A DNA stretch of 64,000 nt. It comes from Amycolatopsis jiangsuensis. Its GTDB lineage: Bacteria; Actinomycetota; Actinomycetes; Mycobacteriales; Pseudonocardiaceae. A model generated the notes under the pieces. That model had not been told where the DNA came from, ran no database searches, and worked only from the letters and a program-made list of their open reading frames with translations. A program made the translations under genes and the position numbers. Positions 16,601-39,500 of the stretch are shown one piece after another; the stretch's first letter is position 1; each line of letters opens with the position of its first letter. Location: NCBI RefSeq assembly GCF_014204865.1, contig NZ_JACHMG010000001.1, positions 1,426,001 through 1,490,000 on the forward strand. Reading direction: 5' to 3'.

Positions 16601-19600
16601 TGGACGTTCGACCCGGACCAGCCGAACGAGCTGACGCCCGCCCGCAGCACGCCGTCCGCGGTGGGCGGAAAGGGCCGGGCGCCCGGCACCGGCCGCACCG
16701 GGCCGTCCAGGGTGACCACCGAGTTCGGCGTCGTCAGGTGCAGGTTGCCCGGCAGGGTCGCGTGCTCCAGCGACAGCACCGTCTTGATCAGTCCGGCCAT
16801 GCCCGCCGCGGCGAGCGTGTGCCCGACGTTGGACTTGACCGCACCGACGTACAGCGGTTCGGGTGCGCCGCGGTCGCCGAAGACCTCCTTGAGCGCGGTG
16901 AACTCGATCGCGTCACCCAGCTGCGTGCCGGAGCCGTGGGCCTCGACGAAGCCGATCTCGTCGGGGGTGACGCCGGCGTCGGCCAGCGCGGCGCGGATGA
17001 CCGCGTTCTGGGCCGCGCGGTTGGGCGCGGTGAGGCCGTTGCTGCGCCCGTCCTGGTTGGTCGCCGAACCGCGGATGATCGCCCGTGCCCGGCCCGCCGG
17101 GCCGACCTCGGCCGCCCGGCGCAGCACGACGACCCCGCCGCCTTCGCCGATCACGTAGCCGTCGGCGGACTCGTCGAACGTCTTCGTGCGCCCGTCCGCG
17201 GCGAGCATGCTCATCTTGCAGGACTGGATGAACACGTCGGGGTTGATCATCGCCGAGGTCGCGCCGACGATCGCGATGTCGCATTCGCCGCGGCGCAGGC
17301 TCTGCACGGCCAGGTGCGCCGCGCTCAGGGCCGACGAGCAGGCCGTGTCGACGGTCAGACACGGCCCGCGCAGGTCGAGCAGATGCGCGATCCGGCCCGC
17401 GGCCGCCGACAGGGAGCTGCCGAGGCCGAAGTACGGGTCATCGGCCGCCTCGATGCCGTCGGCCTCCAGCTGACGCATGCTGTACTGCATGGTGTCGATC
17501 AGCCCGGCGAACACACCGGTGCGGCTGCCGCGCAGCTCCTCGGCGGTCAGCCCGGCGTCCTCGAGGCCCTCCCAGACCAGTTCCATGAGCAGCCGGAAGG
17601 ACGGGTCGAGCCGGCGCGCCTCCTGAGGTGAGAGGCCGAAGAACCCGGCGTCCCACCCGGCGAGGTCGGTGACGAACGCGCCCTGCTGGGTGTAGGCCTT
17701 GCCCGGCGCGGTGCGGTCGGGGTCGTAGTAGTCCGCGGCGGTCCAGCGGTCCGGCGGCACCTCGCGGACGAGGTCCCGGCCCTCGACGAGGCCGGCCCAG
17801 AACTGCTCGGGGGTGTCGCTGCCGCCGGCGAACCGGCAGGACAGGCCGACGACGGCGACCTCCTGTCCGGCGGCGGCCGGCGCCCCGGTCACCACCGGGC
17901 GGTCGTCGGCCGCGGCCGGTGCCAGGGAGGTCAGCAGGTGCGCGGCGAGCGCGGCCGGGGTGGCGTGGTCGAACACCATGGTCGGCGGCAGGGCCAGGCC
18001 GGTCTCGGTGTTGATCCGTCCGCGCAGCTCGATCGCGGTCAGGGAGTCGATGCCCAGCTTGGTGAACTGCTGTCCGGACGGGACGCCGCCGGTGTGCCCG
18101 AGCACGGCCGCGGTGTGCCCCAGCACGAGATCGGTGAGGACGCGTTCGCGTTCGGCCTCCGGGAGCCCGGCGAGCCGGGTCCGCCACTCCTGTGCGGTTT
18201 CGGCGCCTTCCTCGGCGCGGGCGGCCTCGGCCTCGGCGATGGCGACGACCTCGGGCAGGTCGGCCAGCAGCGGGCTGGGCCGCAGCGCGGCGAACGGCGG
18301 CGCGAACTTCTCCCACGTCAGCTCGGCGACGGTCAGTGCGGTCTCGTCGCGGTCCAGCGCGTGGCCGAGCGCGACCAGGCCGGTTTCGGGCGCCATGGCC
18401 GGGACGCCGAGTCCGCTGAGCAGCTCGTCGAGGTCGGTGCCGACGCCCATGCCGACGCGGCCCCAGCGGCCCCAGGCGACCGAGGTCGCGGGCAGGCCGC
18501 GGGCCCGCCGCCGCTGGGCGACGGCTTCCAGGTGCGCGTTCGCGGCGCCGTACGCGCTTTGCACCGCGTTGCCGATGGACGCGGCGATCGAAGAGAACAG
18601 CACGAACGCGTCGAGGTCGATGCCTTCGGTCAGCTCTTCGAGGTGGCGGGTGCCGGCGACCTTGGGGCGCAGGACGTTCGCGTAGCGGGTGCGGTCCATC
18701 GACTCGACGAGGCCGAGTTCGAGGACGCCGGCGAGGTGGAACACCGCGCGCAGGTCGCCGCGGATCGGCTCGACCACGGCGGCGAGGGCGTCGCGGTCGG
18801 CGACGTCGCACGCGGCGATCGTCACGCGGTCCCCGGCCAGTTCGGCGGCACCGGGCGCGGCTTCGCCCCGGCGCGACACCAGGACGACGTGCTCGGCGCC
18901 GTGGTCGAGCAGCCAGCGGGTCACGACACCGCCCAGGCCGCCGGTTCCCCCGGTGACGAGGACGGTGCCGCGCGGCTGCCAGGAGCGCGTGTACTCGGCG
19001 GGTTCGGCGTGCGCGAGACGGCGGCCGAACGCGCCGGTCGCGCGGACCGCCACCTGGTCCTCGCCCCGCGGACCGGTGAGCACCCCGCGCAGGAGGGCGA
19101 CCGACTGCTGTCCCGGCTCGGCCGGGACGTCGACGAGCCCGCCCCAGCCCTGCGGGTTCTCCAGGGCGGCGGCGCGGCCGAAGCCCCACAGCTGGGCCTG
19201 GGCCGGTGCGTCCGGCGGATCCTGCGGGCCGGTCGAGACCGCGCCGCGGGTGAGCGTCCACAACGGCCCCTGCGGGTCGCGGGCGGCGAGCGTCCGGAGC
19301 AACGTCATCGTCGCCTCGGCGCCGAACGAGAGCCCGTCGTGCTCGGTTTCGTCCAGGGCCAACAGGGACACGATGCCGTCGAAGGGCTCCCCCTCGGGCA
19401 GGTCGACCCGGTCGGCGCGGTCGAGCACGAGCCTGCGCACGTCGGCGCCGGCCAGCGCCTCGGCGGTCGCCTCGATCCACGGGTGTTCGACGGCGGGCGT
19501 GACGAGCAGCCAGCGACCGGTGGCCACGGTGGCCGCGGGAGTGATGGGCTGCCAGCGAACGTGGTAAGCCAGGGCGTCGGCCTCGGCGGACAGCGAACGC

Positions 19601-22428
19601 GCGCGCCGATAACGGGTCAGCGCGGGCAGCACGGTGCCCAGCGGGGCGTCCACATCGGACAGCTTCAGCTCGGCGGCGAACTCGCCGGCGTCGCCGGCCT
19701 CGACGACCGACCAGAATCGGCTGTCCTCGGTTCCGGCGACCGGGACCGGTGCGGGGTCCTCGAGCCAGAAACGCTTGCGCTGGAACGGATACGTCGGCAG
19801 GTCGACGCGGCGGGCACCGCTGCCGTCGAGGTAGGCCGCCCAGTCGACGCGGGCGCCGTGGGCGTGCAGCGAGCCGAGTGCGTCGACGAGGGTCCGGGCC
19901 TGGTCGCGGTCCTTGCGCTGGGCGGCGGCGAAAACGGCGTCGTCGGGGCGGGCCGAGCGGCCCATCGGGGTGAGGGCCGCGTCCGGGCCCACTTCGAGGA
20001 ACACTGTCGTGCCCTGGGCGTGCAGGGTGTCCACCGCGTCGGCGAACCGGACGGTGCCACGGATGTGCTCGGCCCAGTAGACCGGGTCGGTGAGCCGGTC
20101 GGCGAGCTGCCCGGTCAGCGTCGAGACGACCGGGATCGCGGGCTCGTGGAAGGTGAGAGTCCGCGCCACCGCGGTGAACTCGGCGAGCATCGGCTCCATG
20201 AGTGGCGAGTGGAACGCGTGCGACACCGGGAGCCGCGTCGAGCGGCGGCCGGGAAACCGCCCGGCCACGGCGAGGGTCGCGGCCTCGGCCCCGGACAGCA
20301 CGACCGCGCGCGGTCCGTTGACCGCGGCCAGCGCGACCTCGTCCGGCAAGTGCGGACGGACCTCGTCTTCGGTCGCCTCCAGTGCGATCATCGCGCCGCC
20401 CTCGGGCAGCGCCTGCATGAGCCGTCCGCGCGCCAGCACGAGCTTCGCCGCGTCGGCCAGGGACAGCACCCCGGCGACGTGGACGGCGGCCAGCTCGCCG
20501 ATCGAGTGTCCGGCGACGAAGTCCGGTGTCACGCCCCACGACGTGACCAGGCGGTGCAGCGCGACCTCGAAGGCGAACAACGCGGGCTGCGCGAACTCTG
20601 TGCGGTCCAGCCGGGCCGGGTCGGTGCCGAACACGACGTCGCGGACGCCGGGCAGGTGCTCGCAGACCTCGTCGAAGGCCTCGGCGAACACCGGGAAGCA
20701 CTCGTGGAGGCGGCGGCCCATGCCGAGCCGCTGCGCGCCCTGGCCGGTGAAGAGCACGGCCAGCCTGCCACCCGTGTCGGTGCCGGTGACCGCGCCCGCG
20801 TCGCCGGCCGCGAGGGCCCGCAGGCCCGCTGCCAGCTCGGCACGGTTCGCGCCGGTGACGACCCCGCGGTGGTCAAGGGTGGCCCGGGTACTGACGAGCG
20901 AGAGCGCGACGTCGACCGGTTCGGCACCGGACTCGTCTACAGTGGACAAGAGGGCCGCGGCCTGCGCCTTGACCGCGGCGGGCGAGGCACCGGAGAGCAC
21001 GTAGGGCAGGACCGGTGGCGCGACGACCTCGCGCTCGGGCTCGGGTTCCCCGGCCGGCTGCTCCAGGATGACGTGGGCGTTGGTGCCGCTGATCCCGAAG
21101 GACGACACGCCCGCCCGGCGCGGGTGGCCGGCGTCCGGCCACGGCCGCTGCTCGGCCAGGACCTCGATCGTCCCGCTCGTCCAGTCGACGTGCGGCGACG
21201 GCCGGTCCACGTGCAGGGTGGCGGGCAGCACGCCGTGGCGCATCGCCTCGACCACCTTGACGATCCCGGCGATGCCGGCCGCGGCCTGGGTGTGCCCGAG
21301 GTTGGACTTCACCGAGCCGAGCCACAGCGGCGTCTCGCGGTCACGGCCGTAGGTCGCCAGCAGGGCCTGCGCCTCGATCGGGTCACCCAGCGGCGTGCCG
21401 GTCCCGTGTGCCTCGACCAGGTCCACAGTGGACGCGTCCACGCCGGCATTCGCCAGCGCCGCACGGATCACCCGCTGCTGCGACGGACCGTTCGGGGCGG
21501 TCAGGCCGCTCGACGCGCCATCGGAGTTGACCGCGCTGCCGCGGACCACCGCCAGTACCGGGTGCCCGTGGCGCCGCGCGTCGGACAGCTTTTCGAGGAC
21601 GAGTACCCCGGCACCTTCGGCCCAGTTGGTGCCGTCGGCCGCGGCCGCGAACGGTTTGCACCGGCCGTCCGGCGCCAGCCCGCGCTGCCGCGAGAACTCG
21701 ACGAACGCGCCCGGCGTCGCCATCACCGTGACCCCGCCGGCCAGCGCCAGCGTGCACTCCCCCGACCGCAGCGCGCGGGCGGCCAGGTGCAGGGCGACCA
21801 GCGACGACGAGCACGCGGTGTCGATCGACACCGACGGCCCCTCCAGGCCGAGCGCGTAGGACACCCGGCCGGACACGACCGAACCGGACGTGCCGATGCC
21901 GAGATAGCCTTCGTGCTCCTCGGGCAGGGCGGTCAGCCGCGAGGCGTAGTCGGTGAAGCCGACCCCGGCGAACACGCCGGTCGCGCTGCCCTTGAGCGAC
22001 ACCGGGTCGATGCCGGCGCGCTCGACCGCTTCCCACGCCGTCTCCAGCAGCAGCCGCTGCTGGGGGTCGGTCGCCTCGGCCTCGCGCGGCGAGATGCCGA
22101 ACAGCTCGTTGTCGAACTCGGCCGCGTCGTGCAGGAAGCCGCCTTCGCGGACGTAGCTGGTGCCCGGCTTCGACGGGTCGGAATCGTGGATGGCGTCGGT
22201 GTCCCAGCCGCGGTCGGCGGGCCACGGCGAGATCGTGTCGACCCCGCCCGCGACCACGTCCCACAGCTGGCCGGGGGTGCGGACCCCGCCGGGGAACCGG
22301 ACGCTCATCGCGACGATCGCGATCGGCTCGCTGTCCTTCTCCCGCGCGTCCGCCAGCTCGCGGCGGGTTTCGCGCAGGTCGGCCGCCATCCGCTTGAGGT
22401 AGTCGACGTACTGCTCTTCCGAAGGCAT
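13624..22428 (-). CDS. PKS protein E: two modules, KS-AT-KR-ACP and KS-(AT dead)-KR-carrier
   Basis: Protein of 2934 aa. An N-terminal docking coiled coil (about 1-33; [20 protein letters not shown]) accepts the chain from protein D. Module E1 covers about 30-1505 and E2 about 1520-2900; they are described separately. E2 differs from all other modules in style: its KS, KR and carrier are only distantly like those of A-D. The carrier at about residue 2855 reads [18 protein letters not shown], the wording of an NRPS-type peptidyl carrier rather than a PKS ACP. The C terminus is a basic tail ([20 protein letters not shown]) without thioesterase or recognisable docking helix. Gene F follows after 8 bp. 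Confidence 0.93.
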   Translation of the reverse strand: MPSEEQYVDYLKRMAADLRETRRELADAREKDSEPIAIVAMSVRFPGGVRTPGQLWDVVAGGVDTISPWPADRGWDTDAIHDSDPSKPGTSYVREGGFLHDAAEFDNELFGISPREAEATDPQQRLLLETAWEAVERAGIDPVSLKGSATGVFAGVGFTDYASRLTALPEEHEGYLGIGTSGSVVSGRVSYALGLEGPSVSIDTACSSSLVALHLAARALRSGECTLALAGGVTVMATPGAFVEFSRQRGLAPDGRCKPFAAAADGTNWAEGAGVLVLEKLSDARRHGHPVLAVVRGSAVNSDGASSGLTAPNGPSQQRVIRAALANAGVDASTVDLVEAHGTGTPLGDPIEAQALLATYGRDRETPLWLGSVKSNLGHTQAAAGIAGIVKVVEAMRHGVLPATLHVDRPSPHVDWTSGTIEVLAEQRPWPDAGHPRRAGVSSFGISGTNAHVILEQPAGEPEPEREVVAPPVLPYVLSGASPAAVKAQAAALLSTVDESGAEPVDVALSLVSTRATLDHRGVVTGANRAELAAGLRALAAGDAGAVTGTDTGGRLAVLFTGQGAQRLGMGRRLHECFPVFAEAFDEVCEHLPGVRDVVFGTDPARLDRTEFAQPALFAFEVALHRLVTSWGVTPDFVAGHSIGELAAVHVAGVLSLADAAKLVLARGRLMQALPEGGAMIALEATEDEVRPHLPDEVALAAVNGPRAVVLSGAEAATLAVAGRFPGRRSTRLPVSHAFHSPLMEPMLAEFTAVARTLTFHEPAIPVVSTLTGQLADRLTDPVYWAEHIRGTVRFADAVDTLHAQGTTVFLEVGPDAALTPMGRSARPDDAVFAAAQRKDRDQARTLVDALGSLHAHGARVDWAAYLDGSGARRVDLPTYPFQRKRFWLEDPAPVPVAGTEDSRFWSVVEAGDAGEFAAELKLSDVDAPLGTVLPALTRYRRARSLSAEADALAYHVRWQPITPAATVATGRWLLVTPAVEHPWIEATAEALAGADVRRLVLDRADRVDLPEGEPFDGIVSLLALDETEHDGLSFGAEATMTLLRTLAARDPQGPLWTLTRGAVSTGPQDPPDAPAQAQLWGFGRAAALENPQGWGGLVDVPAEPGQQSVALLRGVLTGPRGEDQVAVRATGAFGRRLAHAEPAEYTRSWQPRGTVLVTGGTGGLGGVVTRWLLDHGAEHVVLVSRRGEAAPGAAELAGDRVTIAACDVADRDALAAVVEPIRGDLRAVFHLAGVLELGLVESMDRTRYANVLRPKVAGTRHLEELTEGIDLDAFVLFSSIAASIGNAVQSAYGAANAHLEAVAQRRRARGLPATSVAWGRWGRVGMGVGTDLDELLSGLGVPAMAPETGLVALGHALDRDETALTVAELTWEKFAPPFAALRPSPLLADLPEVVAIAEAEAARAEEGAETAQEWRTRLAGLPEAERERVLTDLVLGHTAAVLGHTGGVPSGQQFTKLGIDSLTAIELRGRINTETGLALPPTMVFDHATPAALAAHLLTSLAPAAADDRPVVTGAPAAAGQEVAVVGLSCRFAGGSDTPEQFWAGLVEGRDLVREVPPDRWTAADYYDPDRTAPGKAYTQQGAFVTDLAGWDAGFFGLSPQEARRLDPSFRLLMELVWEGLEDAGLTAEELRGSRTGVFAGLIDTMQYSMRQLEADGIEAADDPYFGLGSSLSAAAGRIAHLLDLRGPCLTVDTACSSALSAAHLAVQSLRRGECDIAIVGATSAMINPDVFIQSCKMSMLAADGRTKTFDESADGYVIGEGGGVVVLRRAAEVGPAGRARAIIRGSATNQDGRSNGLTAPNRAAQNAVIRAALADAGVTPDEIGFVEAHGSGTQLGDAIEFTALKEVFGDRGAPEPLYVGAVKSNVGHTLAAAGMAGLIKTVLSLEHATLPGNLHLTTPNSVVTLDGPVRPVPGARPFPPTADGVLRAGVSSFGWSGSNVHFVLDAAAPVPAPVPGHEWQLLTVSGQGEAGLRANAEALAEHLCAHPDAELADVAFTTQAGRDALPLRKAVLVRDHADAIGSLREVTGGAVVTDRRRFGLLLPGTCGGWAGSADELYRTEPAFRAGIDECAALLADRADLLGNPAEADERAVGFAVEYAFTRLVAAWGLEPAVILGRGTGEYAAAVAGGLFGLADGLELALGGPVPAAQAPVIPVLSPRTGELLTAAEAADPAHWRISDDRFEDGLLALARYAEVLVEAGLGDAGAEAAGRYLPQTPVVSLQPVAGAGRRAWLAALGALWEQGVPITWVGEDRKFVRLPAYRFQRTRYWPEVASRGSGWSMSQMNAGTAASEVSETPVRAGLVAHTPTWRRDTARRVPAAPGELVLFAAPGAFADAFTAAAEAAGHSVTAAAIEPSDVDGYRRVLAAAGGAGPLRIVHAHGLAGSDRESGFYSLMWLGQAIGAEAAGRRIELLTLGRGGFDVLGGDATDPLAPTLAAATDAIAAEYPLVRARYADFAENGDLAAQALHETDLLAASTVDTADVADAGNTVDGVEVAAWRRGRRWLRGFDVVELPEADDAQAWKPGGTYLITGGLGVLGLALARRLAPLGVNLALAGRSALPPEDTWDDWIRGHGVDDRTSSILLAVRDLRALGADVLTLRADVSVPGEAAALLAEVRGYFGGLDGVVHAAGIAGGGLLQNKTREQAAAVLAPKIDGTVALAEALRVDPVELLVLYSSTVTLTVGVGEVDYSAANAFLDGFAAVEAAAGKAAERVVSVAWGPWQLDAWTSSGLSGSAELQEGSRTFRDEFGIGAEEGTELLSRIVASAEPQVTVLPLPLTDVLAALARMGSVDALVGGADAAVPSGERYPRPDLRTAFVAPRTPAEERVAAVWCDCLGLEEVGVHDPFFDLGGTSLIGLVLIGRVAKEFGVELAPASLFEKPTIAGLVTLLGEPDAPAEPAEPAGVAEDVAGRGERRRARAANLRKRPSRTGR
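13740..17868 (-). other. PKS module E2: KS-(inactive AT)-KR-PCP-like carrier
   Basis: The KS looks catalytic ([31 protein letters not shown]). The AT has lost its serine and much of its length. The KR keeps a cofactor loop ([18 protein letters not shown]) and active-site VDYSAANAF, without LDD. The carrier motif DLGGTSL is of peptidyl-carrier type. An outside AT is needed to load it; protein F is the nearest candidate. Confidence 0.85.
15610..16330 (-). other. Inactivated AT domain of module E2
   Basis: The nucleophile motif GHSxGE reads [10 protein letters not shown], so the serine and preceding histidine are gone. The sequence jumps from [19 protein letters not shown] almost straight to the late AT segment [15 protein letters not shown]. 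The ferredoxin-like subdomain and the HAFH/YASH substrate motif are deleted. The flanking linkers ([14 protein letters not shown]) remain, so this is a domain remnant and not an AT-less design from the start. Confidence 0.85.
17920..22340 (-). other. PKS module E1: KS-AT(malonyl)-KR-ACP
   Basis: The KS has [17 protein letters not shown] and KSNLGHTQ. The AT has GHSIGE and SHAFHS (malonyl). There is no DH. The KR has [13 protein letters not shown] and the active-site SAYGAANA, but the B-type LDD is replaced by LEL ([11 protein letters not shown]) and no A-type tryptophan is seen, so hydroxyl stereochemistry cannot be assigned with confidence. The ACP is [11 protein letters not shown]. Predicted outcome: a hydroxyl at this beta carbon. 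Confidence 0.88.
21421..21433. repeat. Representative copy of dispersed palindrome GTCCAC-n-GTGGAC
   Basis: Perfect copies are at 14986-14998, 21421-21433, 26445-26457, 32022-32034, 42522-42534, 43815-43827, 54219-54231 and 56132-56144. One-mismatch copies are at 20935, 25956, 36051, 46164, 48711, 56669 and 58994. All lie inside coding sequence, mostly read as Ser-Thr-Val-Asp with the otherwise rare codons ACT and GTG. Confidence 0.75.
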
Positions 22429-22457
22429 GGGTCAGGCTCCCGAGTGCTGGAGGGCGG

Positions 22458-33530
<11,073 letters not shown>

Positions 33531-33578
33531 GCCGGTGGTCCTCCTAGCGGCGGCGAAGGTCGTGGCGCCGGGGCCGGG

Positions 33579-36500
33579 TCACAGTTCGTTGTCCAGCAGG
33601 GCGAACATGTCGTCGATGGTCTCCACGTCGAGGTCGGTGTCGGCGTCGTCGCCGGGCTTGGTCCGCTTCTGCCAGAGCGCGACCAGCTGCCGCAGCTTCG
33701 TCTCGACCGCGGCACCGTCCGCCGTCGAGACGTCCGCTGCGGACAGCTCGGCGGCCAGCCGGTCGATGCCCTCGGCGAGGGCGGAGTCCGGCACGGACGT
33801 CGCGGGAACCACCTCGGACTGCAGGAACTTGGCCAGTGCGTCCGGGGTCGGGTAGTCGAAGATCAGCGTCGCGGGCAGCCGCAGTCCGGTCACCGCGTCG
33901 AGCCCGTTGCGCAGCTCGACCGCGGTCAGCGAGTCGAAGCCGAGTTCGGTGAAGGCCCTGCCCGGTTCGATCGCCTCCGAGCCGGCGTGCCCGAGTGCGG
34001 CGGCGGCGCGGCCGCGGACCACGCCGAGCAGCACCTGTTCGGCGTCCGGCTGGGACAGCCCGGCCAGCCGCTGTTTGAGCCCGTCGGCCTCGGCGGCCGA
34101 GGCCACCGGGGTGGCGCGGCGGACGGAGCCGCGCACCAGCCCGCGCAGCAGCGGGGGCACCGGTCCCGGCTCGGCCCGCAGACCGGCCAGGTCCAGCTTC
34201 ACCGGCACGGACACCGGTTCGGCCAGGCCGGTGGCCTGGTCGAACAGCTCCAGGCCCTCGGCGGGGGCGAAACTGCCGATCCCGTCGCGCCCCATCCGGT
34301 CGGCGTCGGCGGTGTCGCCCATGCCGTCGGCCCAGAGGCCGAAGGCGAGTGACGTGGCCGGCAGGCCGAGCGACCGGCGGTGCTGGGCCAGCCCGTCGAG
34401 GAATGTGTTGGCCGCGGCGTAGTTCGCCTGCCCCGGCGCACCGAGGACCCCGGCGGCCGAGGAGAACAGCACGAACATCGCCAGGTCGCGGTCACGGGTG
34501 AGCTCGTGCAGGTGCCAGGCCGCGTTCACCTTGGGCCGCAGCACCTTCTCGAGACGCTCGGGGGTGAGAGCGGTGAGCAGGCCGTCGTCGAGCACGCCCG
34601 CCGCGTGGACCACGCCGGTCAGGTCCGGCGTCCGCTCCAGCACGGCGGCCAGCGCGTCGCGGTCGGCGGCGTCGCAGGCTTCGATCCGCACCGTGGCGCC
34701 GAGTCCGGTGAGGTCCGCCGTCAGCTCGGCCGCCCCCGGGGCGTCCGGCCCGCGGCGGCTGGTCAGCACCAGGTCGGTGACCCCGTGGCGGGTGACCAGA
34801 TGCCGGGCCAGTACCGCGCCCAGCCCGCCGGTGCCGCCGGTGACCAGCACGGTGCCTTCGGGACGGCGCGGGATGGTCAGGACGACCTTGCCGACGTGCC
34901 TGGCCTGGCTGAGGTAGCGCAGGGCCTCCGGGCCACGGCGCAGGTCCCAGGCACGGACCGGCAGCGGGGTGAGGGCGCCGGCGTCGAACAAGGCGATCAG
35001 CTCCTCCCACATCTGCGCGATCCGGCGGTGACCCGCGTCGATCACGTCGAAGGCCCGGTAGGTCACATCGGGATGGTGCCCGCCGGCACCCCCGTCCGGA
35101 CGGACGTCGGTCTTCCCCATTTCCACGAACCGCCCACCGCGCGGTAACAGGCGCATCGAGGCGTCGATGAACTCGCCCGTGAGCGCGTTGAGCACGACGT
35201 CGACGCCGCGGCCCCCGGTGGCGGCCAGGAACTTCTCCTCGAAGTCCAGGGTCCGCGACGACGCGAGGCGTGCGTCGTCGATGCCGGCCGCCCGCAGGAC
35301 GTCCCACTTGCCCTCGCTCGCCGTGCCGAACACCTCGGCGCCGAGATGCTTCGCCAGCTGGGTGGCGGCCATTCCCACCCCGCCCGCGGCGGCGTGGATC
35401 AGCACCGACTCCCCGGCCCGCAGCGCGGCGAGGTCGGTCAGCGCGTAGTAGGCGGTGAGGAACACCAGCGGCACCGACGCGGCCTGCTCGTGCGTCCATC
35501 CCTGCGGCACCCGCGCGAGCAGGTCGCGGTCGGTGAAGGTGAGCGGGCCGAACGCGCCCTGCACCAGCCCCATCACGCGGTCGCCCGGCTCCAGGTCGGT
35601 CACCTCGGAGCCGACCTCGACGACCACGCCCGAGGCCTCGTACCCGATCCGCCCGGCGTCACCGGGGTACATGCCGAGCACGTTGAGCACGTCGCGGAAG
35701 TTGGTGCCGGCCGCGCGGGTGGCGATCCGGACCTCGCGCGGCTGCAGCTCGGCGACCGCCTCCGGGTAGGGCTCGAACGAGAACCGGTCCAGGGTGCCCC
35801 GCTCGACACTGTCCAGCCGCCAGGCCGGCTCGTGCCACGGCGGCACGAGGTCCGTCGAGGACGCCGCGGTGAGCAGCCGGGCCGCGTGCACGACCCCGTC
35901 GCGCACCGCGAGCTGCGTCTCGTCGCCCAGTACCGCGAGCGCGGTCTCGACGTCGGGCTCGGCGGCGTCGAGCAGCACGAGGCGGCCGGGGTGTTCCGAC
36001 TGGGCACTGCGGACCAGGCCCCAGACCGCCGCGGCGGCCGGGTCGACGGTGTCCGAAGTGGACACTGCCACCGCGTTCTCGGTGCGCACCACCAGAATCG
36101 CGTCTTCGTCGCCGGCCAGCCACTCCTGCAGCTTCGCCAGCGTCTTCGTCAGCACAGCGTGCGTGGCCACCGGGGTGTCGGCGGCCGGAGTGCCGGGGGC
36201 CGGCGGCACCGCGGGCAGCACCTCGGTCGCCGGCGCCGGTCCGGACTCGGCGGCGACGCGAGTCCACCCGAGCCGGAACAGCGCGTCGGACTTCGCCGGG
36301 CCGAGTTCGGTGACCTCCCGCAGCAGCAGCGCGCCGACGGTGAGCACCGGAGCACCGGCGCCGTCGGTCAGCTCCAGGCGGACGGCGTCGTCGCCGGCCC
36401 TGGCGACCCGGACGCGGGCCGCGGTGGCCCCGGCCGCGTGCAGGACGACGTCCCGCCAGAGGAAGGGCAGCCGCGTGGCCGGGGCGTCCCCGGTGGGCAG

Positions 36501-39500
36501 CAGGCCGATCGCGTGCAGGGCGGCGTCGAGCAGCGCCGGGTGCAGGCCGAACGCGGCGGCGTCGCCGTGCGCGACCTCGGGCAGTTCCAGCTCGGCGCAG
36601 ACGTCCCCGCCCACCCGCCACGCGGCGGTCAGGCCCCGGAACACCGGCCCGTACTGCAATCCGGCTTCGGCGAGGCCCGGGTACAGCTCGGTGACGTCGA
36701 GGGCTTCCGCCCCGGCGGGAGGCCACGGCGCGGGGTCGGCGGCCGGGTGGCCTTCGCCGGTGGCGAGCACCCCGGTCGCGTGCGCGGTCCACGGCTCACC
36801 GGCCGGCGCGTCCGGGCGGCGGCTGTGGATCGACACCGGGCGGCGGCCGTCGCCGTCCGGGGCGCCCAGCACGACCTGCACGGCCAGCCCACCGGTGCCG
36901 GGAAGCACCACGGGAGTGGCGAGGGTCAGCTCGGCCAGCCGGCCACAGCCCAGTTCGGCCCCGGCCCGCACGGCCAGCTCGACCAGTGCCGCGCCCGGGA
37001 CCAGCACGGTGCCGAGCACCGCGTGGTCGGCCAGCCACGGCTGGGCCGCGCGGGACAGCCTGCCGTAGGCGACCAGGCCGTCCTCGCCCGCGGTCGCCAC
37101 GGTGGCGCCGAGCAGCGGGTGCTCCGCCGCGGCCAGGCCGAGCCCGGCCGCGTCACCGGCCGGCGTCGGCGCGTCGAGCCAGAAGCGTTCGCGTTGGAAG
37201 GCATAGGTGGGCAGCGGGACCGCGTGGGCGTCGGTGCCCGCGAAGAACGCCGTCCAGTCGACGGCCACCCCCGAGCTGACGAGCCGCGCAAAGGCGGTCT
37301 CGGCCGTGGCCCGCTCGTCGCGGTCCTTGCGCAGCACCGGGACGAACGCCGCGTCCGGGGCGCTGTCGAGCCCCATCGCGGACAACACGCCGTCCGGTCC
37401 CAGCTCGGCGAACCGGGTCGCCCCGGCCTCGGTGAGTGCGCGGACGCCGTCGGCGAACCGCACCGGCTCCCGCACGTGCCGCACCCAGTAGGCGGGATCG
37501 GTCAGCTCGCCGGCGGGCTGACCGGTGACCGTGGAGATGATCGGGATCCGTGGCTCGGCATAGTCCAGCGACCGGGCGACCGCCTCGAAGTCGGCCAGCA
37601 TCGGCTCCATCAGGACCGAGTGGAACGCGTGCGAGACGACCAGGGGCTTGGTGCGGCGGCCGCGTTCGGCGAGCGCCGCGGCGGCCGCGTGCACCGGACC
37701 GGCCACCCCGGACAGCACGACGGCCTCCGGCCCGTTGACAGCGGCCAGGCCCACCTCGCCGGACAGGAACTCGGCGACCTCGGTCTCGCTCGCGGCGACC
37801 GCGACCATCGCGCCGCCCTCGGGCAGCGCCTGCATGAGACGGCCGCGTGCTTCGACGAGTTTCGCCGCGTCCGCCAGCGACAGCACCCCGGACACGTGGG
37901 CCGCGGCGAGCTCGCCGACGGAGTGCCCGGCCAGGAGGTCCGGGCGGATGCCCCACGACTCCAGCAACCGGAACAGCGCGACTTCCAGCGCGAAGAGGGC
38001 GGGCTGGGCGGTGCCGGTGCGGTTGAGCACGTCGGCGTCGGTGACCTCACGCACGCTCGGAAGCAGGGCGCACACCTCGTCGTAAGCGGCCGCGAACGCC
38101 GGGAACGCCTGGTACAGACCGGATCCCATGCCGAGGCGCTGGGCACCCTGCCCGGTGAAGAGGAAGGCGAGCTTCCCGCCGGACGCGCGCCCGGTGACGA
38201 CGCCGGGCTCGGTGCGGCCCCCGGCCAGCGCGGCCAGCCCGGCCCGGACGTTGCCGGTGAGCACGGCCCGACGCTCGAACGCCGTGCGCGTGGTGGCCAG
38301 TGAGTAGGCGATGTCCACGGGGTCGGCGAAGCCCACGGTGCCGAGCAACCGTCCGGCCTGGGCGCGCAGCGCTTCGTCGGTGCGGGCGGTCAGCACCCAC
38401 GGCATCAGCGCGGGCCGCACCGGGGTCCGCGCGGGCGCCGGCTGGTCCGGGGCCTGTTCGAGGACGACGTGGGCGTTGGTGCCGCTGATGCCGAACGACG
38501 ACACCGCCGCGCGGCGCGGGCGCCCGGCCGACGGCCACGGCCGGGCCTCGGTGAGCAGCCGGACCGCGCCTTCGCTCCAGTCGACGTGCGGCGACGGCTC
38601 GTCGACGTGCAGGGTCTTCGGCAGCACACCGTGGTGCATGGCCTCGACCACCTTGATGATCCCGGCGAGCCCGGCGGCGGCCTGGGTATGGCCGATGTTG
38701 GACTTGACCGAGCCGAGCCACAGCGGCTCGTCGCGGTCCTGGCCGTAGGTGGCCAGCACCGCCTGTGCCTCGATCGGGTCGCCGAGCGCGGTACCGGTGC
38801 CGTGCGCTTCCACGACGTCCACTCCGGACGGTTCGACGCCCGCGGCGGCCAGCGCCCGGCGGATGACCCGCTGCTGCGAGGGGCCGTTCGGGGCGGTGAG
38901 ACCGTTGGACGCGCCGTCGGAGTTCACCGCGGAACCCTTGACGACGGCGAGGATCCGGCGGCCGTGGCGGCGCGCCTCCGAAAGCCGTTCGAGCAACAGG
39001 AACCCGGCACCTTCGGCCCAGGCGGTGCCGTCGGCGGCGGCCGCGAAGGGCTTGCAGCGGCCGTCGGCGGCCAGACCGCGCTGGCGGGAGAACTCGATGA
39101 ACGGATTCGGGCTGGACATCACGGTCGCGCCGCCGACGAGCGCGAGCGAGCATTCCCCCGACCGCAGGGCCTGAGCGGCCCAGTGCAGTGCGACCAGCGA
39201 CGAGGAGCACGCCGTGTCCACCGACACCGCCGGGCCTTCCAGCCCGAAGGTGTAGGCGACGCGGCCGGACAGCACACTGCTCGCGCTGCCGGTGCCGAGC
39301 AGGCCTTCCATCCCGTCCGGGGTGGCGGCCAGCCGCGAGGCGTAATCGTCGTACATCACGCCGGCGAACACACCGGTGGCGCTGCCCTTGAGCGTGACCG
39401 GATCGATGCCGGCGCGCTCGAACGCCTCGTGCGCGGTCTCCAGCAACAGCCGCTGCTGCGGGTCGACGGTGAGCGCTTCGCGCGGTGAGATGCCGAAGAA

